From: Rhodobacterales bacterium
GTDB lineage: Bacteria > Pseudomonadota > Alphaproteobacteria > Rhodobacterales > Rhodobacteraceae
Assembly (NCBI GenBank): GCA_002747325.1
Contig: PDOZ01000012.1
Span: forward strand, 1 to 44,908
Length of the DNA: 44,908 bases
Direction: 5' to 3'
In this document: piece by piece, positions 32,568 to 39,444 of the stretch
Numbering within the stretch: position 1 is the stretch's first letter
How the letters are laid out: each line of letters starts with the position of its first letter
Translations under genes and position numbers: made by a program
The notes under the pieces: model-generated
The model's database searches: none
What the model saw: only the letters and a program-made list of their open reading frames with translations
Told to the model about the DNA's origin: nothing

Positions 32568-33035
32568 ATGACGCTCTCGGGAAATCAAAAGCGCAAGATG
32601 CGCTCGGCGGCACGGTTTTTCGCCGTGCAGGCGCTGTTTCAGATGGAAGCCTCCGGGCGGGTGGTCGATCAGGTGATGGTCGAGTTTGAGGACCACCGTT
32701 TCGGCGAGGAATTTGACGGCTACGCCATGGAAGAGGCGGATCAGCGCCTGTTTCGCGCCCTGTGTCAGGAGGCGGTCAACGAGCAGGCGAAGATCGACCA
32801 GATGACGGACCGGGCGCTGGTTGCCAAATGGCCGATCGCGCGCATTGACCCAACCTTGCGGGCACTGTTTCGCGCGGCGGGGGCGGAGTTGTTGCTGGGC
32901 ACGACGCCGCCGAAAGTGGTAATCGTCGAGTTCCTCGACATTGCCCGCGCCTTTTACCCCGAGGGGGACGAGGCGAAATTTGCCAACGCGGTTCTGGACC
33001 ACATGGCGCGCGAGGCCCGGCCGGAAGGCTTCTGA
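32568..33035 (+). CDS. nusB: Transcription antitermination factor NusB
   Basis: The 155-residue all-helical protein binds boxA RNA with NusE in rRNA antitermination. Family features are SAARFFAVQALFQME near the N terminus, LVAKWPIARIDPTLRALFRAAGAELL and VVIVEFLDIARAFYPEGDEAKFANAVLDHMAR. ATG 32568 starts 2 bases after the ribH-like gene, the conserved ribH-nusB order. Confidence 0.95.
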   Translation: MTLSGNQKRKMRSAARFFAVQALFQMEASGRVVDQVMVEFEDHRFGEEFDGYAMEEADQRLFRALCQEAVNEQAKIDQMTDRALVAKWPIARIDPTLRALFRAAGAELLLGTTPPKVVIVEFLDIARAFYPEGDEAKFANAVLDHMAREARPEGF

Positions 33036-33117
33036 TGCGCGTTTTGCCGCAGGCGCTTGCGGGCGCCGGGGCTTTCGCCGTAAGATAAGACAGATCAACC
33101 GCAGCCGGAGCCACGTC

Positions 33118-33432
33118 ATGCCCAAACTCGTCCGCCTCTACATCACGCAGGTCTTTGTTGGCTTCGGCCTCTCCGCCCTCTTCGTCGGCGCGCTGCTCTG
33201 GCTCAATATCGGCGATCTGTGGCGCCTGATTTCCAATTCCGACATTGGCTGGATCGCGGTGGTCATGCTCTGGGTGTTCCACGGCATCGTCTTCGCAGGC
33301 GTGCAATTCGCCATCACCATCATGCGTATGGGCGAGGACAAAACCCCGCCGAACAAGGGCAAGAAAGTGCCGGTCGCGACCAACATTCCGGCGCGGGTGC
33401 ATGCCGCCGCCGGGCGTAAGCCGCAGAAATAA
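33118..33432 (+). CDS. Small inner-membrane protein with two helices
   Basis: The 104-residue product has two hydrophobic segments (about residues 8-28 and 43-65) and a basic C-terminal tail rich in Lys, Pro and Ala. GGAG lies 8 bases before ATG 33118. I recognise the pattern as a conserved small Rhodobacterales membrane protein but not a named family. It immediately precedes the structured RNA candidate. Confidence 0.75.
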   Translation: MPKLVRLYITQVFVGFGLSALFVGALLWLNIGDLWRLISNSDIGWIAVVMLWVFHGIVFAGVQFAITIMRMGEDKTPPNKGKKVPVATNIPARVHAAAGRKPQK

Positions 33433-33510
33433 TACCACAATCAAAGCGCCCGACCTTGAACGGGAGGCGAGAATACCCCGCCATTCCTTTGGCATTCTCA
33501 GGACATTCGT

Positions 33511-33713
33511 GCCGCTTGATGCTGCAGGTTAAAGTGGCGGGACCGCGCGCAACCGTCGGGGTTTGATTCCCGAGGACCTGTATGTACAGGTGGGCGCCAG
33601 GTAAGTGGGCCAGGACCCAAACAGAGCCAGCTCCCTCGGATTTGCTTAAGGCCACCGGAATGTAACCCCATGCAGACGAGAAGGGCAGACCGCCGGGAAC
33701 CTATGTAAGCCGC
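33511..33713 (+). ncRNA. Structured noncoding RNA candidate, possibly 6S RNA
   Basis: No coding frame is convincing here, but both ends pair over about 200 bases: GCTT (33514-33517) with AAGC (33707-33710), AGGTT (33526-33530) with AACCT (33698-33702), and GGCGG (33536-33540) with CCGCC (33690-33694). Inside are local hairpins tcggg/cccga (33556-33573), acctgta/tacaggt (33576-33591) and tggg/ccca (33606-33619). A GC-rich hairpin with a T-rich tail follows at 33710-33746. A rod of this size with an interrupted closing stem fits 6S RNA, which sequesters the housekeeping RNA polymerase, but I cannot confirm the family from sequence alone. I see no signature of tmRNA, RNase P RNA or SRP RNA. Confidence 0.55.
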
Positions 33714-33746
33714 CCCGGCGCGCCCTGCAAGGGGCGGTTACTTTTT
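33710..33746. terminator. Hairpin terminator between the ncRNA candidate and the DUF6324 gene
   Basis: ccgcccc (33710-33716) and ggggcgg (33731-33737) pair, followed on the plus strand by ttactttttg. It also covers the 3' end of the convergent DUF6324 gene, whose TAA is at 33738-33740. Confidence 0.6.
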
Positions 33747-33935
33747 GCGCTTGGCAATCGCGGTGGCATGTTCTGCCGCCGCGCGAATCTCTTCCGCGAT
33801 TTCCAGCGCCTCTTCCGGCTCGAAATCCATCGGCAGGTCCACCCCCGGCGCTTCGATATAAATGCGCACCATGCCGAGATCCGTCGGGCCGATCTGCAAA
33901 TTGGCGGCAATTTCGCTTTCTTTATTGATACCCAT
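33738..33935 (-). CDS. DUF6324 family protein
   Basis: The 65-residue acidic protein (start MGINKESEIAANLQIGP, then GVDLPMDFEPEEALEIAEEI) matches a short protein family common in Rhodobacterales that I know as DUF6324. AGGAG precedes ATG 33935 at good spacing. No signal or membrane segment is present; the function is unknown. Confidence 0.85.
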   Translation of the reverse strand: MGINKESEIAANLQIGPTDLGMVRIYIEAPGVDLPMDFEPEEALEIAEEIRAAAEHATAIAKRKK

Positions 33936-34036
33936 GGAGTTCTCCTGACCTTTCCCACCGGGTTACGGCTCGGCGCGACATTTTTCAACCCCGCCCCTTG
34001 CAAACCCGCGCCCGGCCCGCTAAATCACCGCGCAGT

Positions 34037-34113
34037 GCCGCCTTAGCTCAGTTGGTTAGAGCGCTGGATTGTGGATCCAGAGGTCCCCCGTTCAAGCCGG
34101 GGAGGCGGTACCA
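34037..34113 (+). tRNA. tRNA-His (anticodon GTG), CCA encoded, A73 without G-1
   Basis: A full cloverleaf is present: acceptor GCCGCCT with AGGCGGT, D arm TAGCTCAGTTGGTTAGA, anticodon loop TTGTGGA in the stem CTGGA/TCCAG, and T arm CGTTCAAG. Discriminator is A73 followed by CCA, and the base before position 1 is T, not the G-1 found in most tRNA-His. This is the unusual alphaproteobacterial form. Confidence 0.95.
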
Positions 34114-34192
34114 TCTCCCCCTCCCCTGCCGAAACATTTGTCAGCGCGTTGCGGTTAACCTGTTGGGCAATGACGGTGGGTCGAAATATCTT

Positions 34193-34230
34193 TGCCCGGC
34201 GGCACCGCCGGGCAGCGCCCGACCGCCCCC
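34193..34230 (+). repeat. REP-like palindromic element, copy 2
   Basis: It contains the perfect hairpin cccggcgg/ccgccggg and a gcgcccgaccgccccc tail, and matches the reverse complement of 20682-20719 at 36 of 38 bases. A further GC-rich stretch to about 34310 with a gcccccccccg run and a gcggccgggcgcta block seems to be a degenerate second unit in inverted order. The gap 34114-34337 holds nothing else I can name. Confidence 0.7.
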
Positions 34231-34337
34231 GTTTTGCCAAAGGCAAACCTCCGGTTTTACGGGGCGGGCGCTTCTCGCCCCCCCCCGTGCGGCCGGGCGC
34301 TACCCTACAAGCAAATATCAAGCTTTTGCCATTTGCT

Positions 34338-34634
34338 TTATTCCCCAGCTACAATCTCCCGCGTCACCTCGCCATCGAGATTGAGCAGGAAAATGCGCTC
34401 GTCCTGCGTCACCACCAGCAAGAAATCCGGCCCACGCGTCACCGCAATCGCTACCGCCCCTTCGGGCAGGGTGACGTTTTCCGGCAGCGGCACCGTGCCT
34501 TCCTGCTGGAAGCGCATGACAATCACCGTGATCAGCACTATGAAGCCTGCAATCATGGTCGCGGTCAGTGTCGTGACCAGTGTTTTCAGGTAGCGCACCA
34601 GTTGCGCGTTTTCTTCAGGAATCGGATCGTCCAT
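34338..34634 (-). CDS. DUF6476 family small membrane protein
   Basis: The 98-residue protein has one membrane segment (about residues 22-42, TLTATMIAGFIVLITVIVM) followed by a small beta-rich domain (LPEGAVAIAVTRGPDFLLVV, IFLLNLDGEV). I know this as DUF6476, a roseobacter family found next to rluD. Its ATG shares a CATG with the divergent rluD start. The function is unknown. Confidence 0.83.
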   Translation of the reverse strand: MDDPIPEENAQLVRYLKTLVTTLTATMIAGFIVLITVIVMRFQQEGTVPLPENVTLPEGAVAIAVTRGPDFLLVVTQDERIFLLNLDGEVTREIVAGE

Positions 34635-35658
34635 GGCCCTCACCGATGTTACAATCACCATTGCGGAAAATCCGCCTTCCCGTCTTGATAAGGCGCTTTC
34701 GCGCGATGTGGAAGAGGGGGCGGGGCTGTCGCGATCGCGGCTGGTCAAGCTGATCGAGGCGGGGGCGGTGACGCGCGAGGGCGTGCCGGTGACGGACCTG
34801 CGGGCCAGGGTCGCGGCGGGCGAGGTCTATGTCGTGCGGGTGCCGGAGGCGGCGGAGAGCCATATTCTGCCCGAGGCGATTGCGCTCGAGATCGTGTATG
34901 AAGATGATGACCTGATCGTGGTCAATAAGCCGGCGGGCATGGTGGTGCATCCGGCGCCGGGCACCCCGTCGGGCACGTTGGTTAACGCGCTTCTGGCCCA
35001 TTGCGGCGCGGATTTGTCCGGGGTGGGCGGCTCGAAACGCCCCGGCATCGTGCATCGGATCGACAAGGACACGTCCGGGCTGCTGGTTGTGGCCAAAAAC
35101 GACATCGCCCATCACGGGTTGGCGGAACAATTCGAAAAGCACAGCGTCGAGCGCCATTACCGCGCCGTGGTGTTTGGGGTGCCAGACCCGGCGGACCCGC
35201 GGCTGCGCGGCGTTCGCGGCGCGTCTTTCGAGCCGGGGAACGTGCTGAAACTGACGACGCAACTCGCGCGACACAAGCACGACCGGCAAAAGCAAGCCGT
35301 TGTTTTTCAAGGCGGAAAACATGCGGTGACACGGGCGCGGGTGGTGCAGGATCTCGGCGCGGCGGCGCTGATGGATTGCTGGCTGGAAACCGGGCGCACG
35401 CATCAGATCCGGGTGCATATGGCCCATGCCGGGCACGGGTTGATCGGCGATCAGACCTATGGCGGCAAGCGTCGGCTGAACGCGAAAATCATCGGCGAGG
35501 CGGCGGCGCAGGCCGCGCGGAATTTCCCCCGCCAAGCGCTCCACGCCGCCACCCTCGGCTTTACCCACCCCGTCACCGGCGCGCCGCAGAGCTTTCAGGC
35601 CGAGCTTCCCGCCGATATGCGCGCGCTTCTGGCGGCTCTGGGCGGGCAAACCGCGTGA
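34633..35658 (+). CDS. rluD: RluA-family pseudouridine synthase (RluD-like)
   Basis: The 341-residue protein has an S4 RNA-binding domain (SRLDKALSRDV, LSRSRLVKLIEAGAV) and a pseudouridine synthase domain with the catalytic Asp144 in HRIDKDTSGLLVV, VVNKPAGMVVHP, and the ETGRTHQIRVHMAHAGHGLIGD block. By family it modifies helix 69 of 23S rRNA. The start at 34633 overlaps the divergent DUF6476 ATG, and a weak AGGA lies 13 bases upstream. It precedes rpoH. Confidence 0.92.
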   Translation: MALTDVTITIAENPPSRLDKALSRDVEEGAGLSRSRLVKLIEAGAVTREGVPVTDLRARVAAGEVYVVRVPEAAESHILPEAIALEIVYEDDDLIVVNKPAGMVVHPAPGTPSGTLVNALLAHCGADLSGVGGSKRPGIVHRIDKDTSGLLVVAKNDIAHHGLAEQFEKHSVERHYRAVVFGVPDPADPRLRGVRGASFEPGNVLKLTTQLARHKHDRQKQAVVFQGGKHAVTRARVVQDLGAAALMDCWLETGRTHQIRVHMAHAGHGLIGDQTYGGKRRLNAKIIGEAAAQAARNFPRQALHAATLGFTHPVTGAPQSFQAELPADMRALLAALGGQTA

Positions 35659-35713
35659 GCAGTAGAAATTTCTGGTTCCGGTAACGGTTTGGTAACATAA
35701 GGGCGCTAACAGT

Positions 35714-35742
35714 CTTGAAACTGCGGGTAACGCGATTATCTT
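35714..35742 (+). promoter_or_regulatory. Candidate rpoH promoter
   Basis: TTGAAA (35715-35720) is followed after 16 bases by TATCTT (35737-35742), about 50 bases before the rpoH ATG. CTTGAAA with ATTATCT can also be read as a heat-shock-type promoter, so either primary-sigma or self-activated transcription is possible. Confidence 0.45.
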
Positions 35743-35792
35743 AATGTTAACGCCCGAAACATTGGGCGATGCGACAGGAAAGAAGTGAGAAT

Positions 35793-36689
35793 ATGGGAAA
35801 TTATGCAAATCTACCGGCCCCGACGCCCGAAGGCGGCCTGAATCGGTATTTGCAGGAAATCCGCCGGTTTCCGATGCTGGAGCCGGAAGAGGAATATATG
35901 CTGGCCAAGGCCTGGGTCGAAAACGAGGACACCGAGTCGGCGCATAAGCTGGTCACGTCGCATCTGCGGCTGGCGGCGAAAATTGCCATGGGCTATCGCG
36001 GCTACGGATTGCCGCAGGCGGAGGTGATTTCCGAGGCCAATGTCGGTCTGATGCAAGCGGTGAAGCGCTTTGATCCCGAGAAGGGCTTCCGGCTGGCGAC
36101 CTATGCGATGTGGTGGATTCGCGCCTCGATTCAGGAATATATCCTGCGTTCGTGGTCGCTGGTGAAGCTGGGGACGACGTCGGCGCAAAAGAAGCTGTTT
36201 TTCAATCTGCGCAAGGCGAAGGCCCGCATCGGCGCGCTGGAAGATGGCGACATGCGGCCGGAAAATGTCGCGCGGATTGCCCATGACCTGAACGTGTCGG
36301 AGGCCGAAGTGATCTCGATGAACCGGCGCATGTCCGGCGGGGATGCCAGCCTCAACGCTACGGTTTCCGCCGATGGCGAGGGGGCGATGCAATGGCAGGA
36401 CTGGCTGGAGGATGAGAGCGCCGATCAGGCGGGGGATTACGAGGCCAAGGACGAATTGGACACCCGCCGTGAGCTGTTGGCGCAGGCGATGGACGTGTTG
36501 AACGACCGGGAGAAGGACATCCTGACCCGCCGGCGCTTGTCGGAAAAAACCGTGACGTTGGAAGAGCTTAGCGGCGAATACAACGTCAGCCGGGAACGCA
36601 TCCGCCAGATCGAGGTGCGCGCTTTCGAGAAGTTACAGGAACGGGTGCAGGCGCTGGCCTCAGAGCGGGGCTTGCTCGCCGCGCCGTAA
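35793..36689 (+). CDS. rpoH: Heat-shock sigma factor RpoH
   Basis: The 298-residue alternative sigma factor has region 2 (SHLRLAAKIAMGYRGYGL, LATYAMWWIRASIQEYILRS), the RpoH box QKKLFFNLRKAK, and region 4 ([26 protein letters not shown]). ATG 35793 gives the usual N terminus with LNRYLQEIRRFPMLEPEEE; an upstream start at 35769 would add only eight residues. Rhodobacterales often have more than one RpoH; which one this is cannot be told here. Confidence 0.94.
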   Translation: MGNYANLPAPTPEGGLNRYLQEIRRFPMLEPEEEYMLAKAWVENEDTESAHKLVTSHLRLAAKIAMGYRGYGLPQAEVISEANVGLMQAVKRFDPEKGFRLATYAMWWIRASIQEYILRSWSLVKLGTTSAQKKLFFNLRKAKARIGALEDGDMRPENVARIAHDLNVSEAEVISMNRRMSGGDASLNATVSADGEGAMQWQDWLEDESADQAGDYEAKDELDTRRELLAQAMDVLNDREKDILTRRRLSEKTVTLEELSGEYNVSRERIRQIEVRAFEKLQERVQALASERGLLAAP

Positions 36690-36852
36690 AGGGGGCATAT
36701 GCTGGCGCAGTTTCGGGTGGCACCGGAGGCGCTTTTCCGCCTCGGCGGGGATGCGCTGGGAATACACGCTGGTTTCGGTGCAAAAATCGTTTGAAAAGAC
36801 GTTCAGGCTCCCGTTTTGGGGCACTGGTAAGGAAGATCAGGAGGAAGTGGAG

Positions 36853-37176
36853 ATGACAGATAAAGATGACGCGATTGAGCCGCAGGTTCTGCAAGAGCCG
36901 GGCGTATCGGCGACGGATGCGGAAGCGGCGGAAAACCCGTGGATGCGCGGCCTGTGGATGCTGATCATGGCGATGCTGTTTGGCGTCGCCGAAACGGTGT
37001 TGCTCGTCGCGGCTGTGGTGCAGTTCTGCTGGCTGCTGTTTGCGCGCGAAAAGAACGTGCATGTGGTGGAGTTTGGCGAAGACCTGTCCGACTGGCTCGC
37101 CCGCACGGCCAAATACCTGACCGGCACCAGCGAAGACCGTCCCTTCCCCTTCACCAAATGGGGTAAAGAGGGCTAA
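36853..37176 (+). CDS. DUF4389 domain protein
   Basis: The 107-residue protein has an acidic N terminus, a broad hydrophobic stretch (about residues 33-67, LWMLIMAMLFGVAETVLLVAA in two parts) and a C-terminal LSDWLARTAKYLTGTSEDRPFPF motif typical of DUF4389. AGGAGG ends 9 bases before ATG 36853. The 163 bases between it and rpoH show no other gene. Confidence 0.82.
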   Translation: MTDKDDAIEPQVLQEPGVSATDAEAAENPWMRGLWMLIMAMLFGVAETVLLVAAVVQFCWLLFAREKNVHVVEFGEDLSDWLARTAKYLTGTSEDRPFPFTKWGKEG

Positions 37177-37194
37177 CTCTTTGGTTTTAAAGAA

Positions 37195-37219
37195 AAAGGC
37201 CGCCGGGGAGGCGGCCTTT
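37195..37219. terminator. Bidirectional terminator between the DUF4389 and oligopeptidase genes
   Basis: aaaggccgcc (37195-37204) and ggcggccttt (37210-37219) pair perfectly around gggga, with A-rich and T-containing flanks on both sides, serving two convergent genes. Confidence 0.82.
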
Positions 37220-37247
37220 GGTGTTCCGATGCGGCCCTGCGGCGCGC

Positions 37248-39080
37248 TCAGTCCTCCATCGCTTCCAGCTCGTCGATAAAGCCGGAAATCATCGACAGGC
37301 CTTTGTCCCAGAATGCCGGGTCGGAGGCGTCGAGGCCGAAGGGGGCGAGCAGGTCTTTGTGGTGTTTCGACCCACCCGCTTTCAGCATATTGAAATATTT
37401 CTGCTGGAAGTCCGGGTCGCCCTCCTCGTAGACGGCGTAGAGCGCGTTCACCAAACCGTCGCCGAAGGCATAGGCGTAGACGTAAAACGGCGAGTGGACG
37501 AAATGCGGGATATAGGCCCAGAAGGTCTCATAGCCGTCCATGAAGGTGAAGGCCGGGCCGAGGCTTTCGCCCTGCACACTCATCCACAGCGCGTTGATCT
37601 GCTCCGGGGTCAGTTCGCCCTCGCGTCGCGCGGCGTGTAATTTGCACTCGAAATCGTAAAACGCGATCTGACGCACCACGGTGTTGATCATATCCTCGAC
37701 CTTGCCGGCGAGCAGCACCTTGCGGGTCTGCGCGTCCCTGGCCTCGGATAGCAGCTTGCGGAAGGTCAGCATCTCGCCAAACACGGAAGCGGTTTCCGCC
37801 AGCGTCAGCGGGGTTTGCGACAAAAGCTCGCCCTGATCGGCGGCCAGAACCTGATGCACCCCATGCCCCAGCTCATGCGCCAGCGTCATTACGTCGCGCG
37901 GTTTGCCGAGGTAATTAAGCATGACATAGGGGTGCGCGTCGGTCACGGTTGGGTGGGCAAAGGCGCCGGGGGCTTTGCCGGGTTTCACGCCCGCATCAAT
38001 CCAGCCCTTGTCGAAAAACGGCTCCGCGATGCGCGCCATTTCCGGGTCAAAATCGCCATAGGCGCCCATCACGATCTCGCGCGCCTGCGTCCAGTTGACG
38101 ATGCGTGTGTCCTCCATCGGCAGCGGCGCGTTGCGGTCCCAGACCTCCAGCGTGTCCAGCCCGAGCCACTTGCGTTTCAGCTCGTAATAGCGGTGGCTCA
38201 GTTTGGGATAGGCGGCGACCACGGCGTTGCGTAGCGCCTCGACCACCTCCGGCTCGACATGGTTCGACAGGTGGCGGGCGGCCTGCGGCGTCGGCAGGTT
38301 GCGCCAGCGGTCCTCGATCTCCTTTTCCTTGGCGAGCGTATTATGCACCCGCGCGAAAAGCTTGATATTGTTGCCAAAAACGCGGGCCAATTCGCGCGCG
38401 CCCGCCTCGCGGCGGGGGCGGTCCTGTTCGGTCAGCAGGTTGAGGGTGGCCTCCAGGTTCAGCTCCTCGCCCTCCGGCGTAAAGCTCAGATCGGCGATGG
38501 TTTCGTCAAACAGCTTGTTCCAGGCGGCGGCACCGACGGCGGACTGGTCGTGCAGGAATTTTTCCAGCTCATCGGAGAGCTGATAGGGCTTCATGGCGCG
38601 CATCCGGTCCAGCACCGGGCGGTAGCGGGCGAGGTCGGCGTTTGCTTTGTAAAGCGTTTGCAGATGCGCCTCGTCCAGCCGGTTAAATTCCAGCGAAAAG
38701 AACACCAGTGCATTGGTGAAATCGGTGATGCGCTCTTGCAGGTTTTGCAGGAACTGGGCGCGGGCGGCGTCGGTGGTGTTTTGGTAATAGCGCAGCCCGG
38801 CGAAGCTCATCAGTCGCCCGCCGAGGGTCTCGATCGCCTCATATTCGCGGATGCAGGCGGCCAGCGCGGCCCCGTCCAACTCCGCCAGCTGGCCTTCGTA
38901 GCGTTCGGCGAAGGCGGTGCAGGCGGCTTCCAGCTTCGCCATATCCGCCCCGACCTCCGGCGCCTCGGCGCTGGCATACAGGTCGCTCAGATCCCAGTCG
39001 GGCAGGGCGCCAAGATCGCTGTTCCCGCCGGTCGCTTCGGCGTTTTGGGGGGTGAATTTCGGCGGGGTCAGAAAGCGCAT
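37248..39080 (-). CDS. pepF: M3-family oligoendopeptidase (PepF-like)
   Basis: The 610-residue cytosolic zinc peptidase has the metal-binding HELGH in LAHELGHGVHQVLAADQG around residue 400, with the downstream glutamate in TASVFGEMLTF, and the family's GYETFWAYIPHFVHSPFYVY block near the C terminus. ATG 39080 has AGAGGA 6 bases upstream; the TTG at 39086 is less likely. It degrades oligopeptides. Confidence 0.94.
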   Translation of the reverse strand: MRFLTPPKFTPQNAEATGGNSDLGALPDWDLSDLYASAEAPEVGADMAKLEAACTAFAERYEGQLAELDGAALAACIREYEAIETLGGRLMSFAGLRYYQNTTDAARAQFLQNLQERITDFTNALVFFSLEFNRLDEAHLQTLYKANADLARYRPVLDRMRAMKPYQLSDELEKFLHDQSAVGAAAWNKLFDETIADLSFTPEGEELNLEATLNLLTEQDRPRREAGARELARVFGNNIKLFARVHNTLAKEKEIEDRWRNLPTPQAARHLSNHVEPEVVEALRNAVVAAYPKLSHRYYELKRKWLGLDTLEVWDRNAPLPMEDTRIVNWTQAREIVMGAYGDFDPEMARIAEPFFDKGWIDAGVKPGKAPGAFAHPTVTDAHPYVMLNYLGKPRDVMTLAHELGHGVHQVLAADQGELLSQTPLTLAETASVFGEMLTFRKLLSEARDAQTRKVLLAGKVEDMINTVVRQIAFYDFECKLHAARREGELTPEQINALWMSVQGESLGPAFTFMDGYETFWAYIPHFVHSPFYVYAYAFGDGLVNALYAVYEEGDPDFQQKYFNMLKAGGSKHHKDLLAPFGLDASDPAFWDKGLSMISGFIDELEAMED

Positions 39081-39134
39081 GATCAATCCTCTTTGTCGGT
39101 TGTCTCGAGATAAAGCGTTATGCGAAAAAAATGA

Positions 39135-39181
39135 ATCGCTTAACGCTTCCTGAAATCAAGGATTTCAACGCGTTAAGCGAT
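39135..39181. promoter_or_regulatory. Nested palindrome between pepF and tadG
   Basis: An outer perfect 12-bp inverted repeat, atcgcttaacgc (39135-39146) and gcgttaagcgat (39170-39181), encloses an inner 7-bp one, tgaaatc (39151-39157) and gatttca (39161-39167). A near copy of the outer half-site, aagcgttatgcg, lies at about 39113-39124. No T run follows and both flanking genes point away, so a regulator-binding site is more likely than a terminator. The rest of the 364-bp gap shows no gene. Confidence 0.6.
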
Positions 39182-39444
39182 GCTCTTTGTCTCAGGGGTT
39201 TCGTCAGACGCTATAGGCAATCCGGAGCGAAACGGCAATGGGCGGAACGGATTTAGCCGGAGGAGGAAGCGGTTACCCCGGATGAATTTGCCGGAAATGT
39301 GCTGAAAACACCCCGGTTTTGCCCCATTTTTGCCCAGAAGTTACGGTCCTCTGAATGATGAATAGGACCGCTGTGGGGCCAGCGTGTCCGGCGCAAGTGT
39401 GGCTTGCGCAAATTGACAGGGCGGGTTTCGCCCCGGGGGATGAC

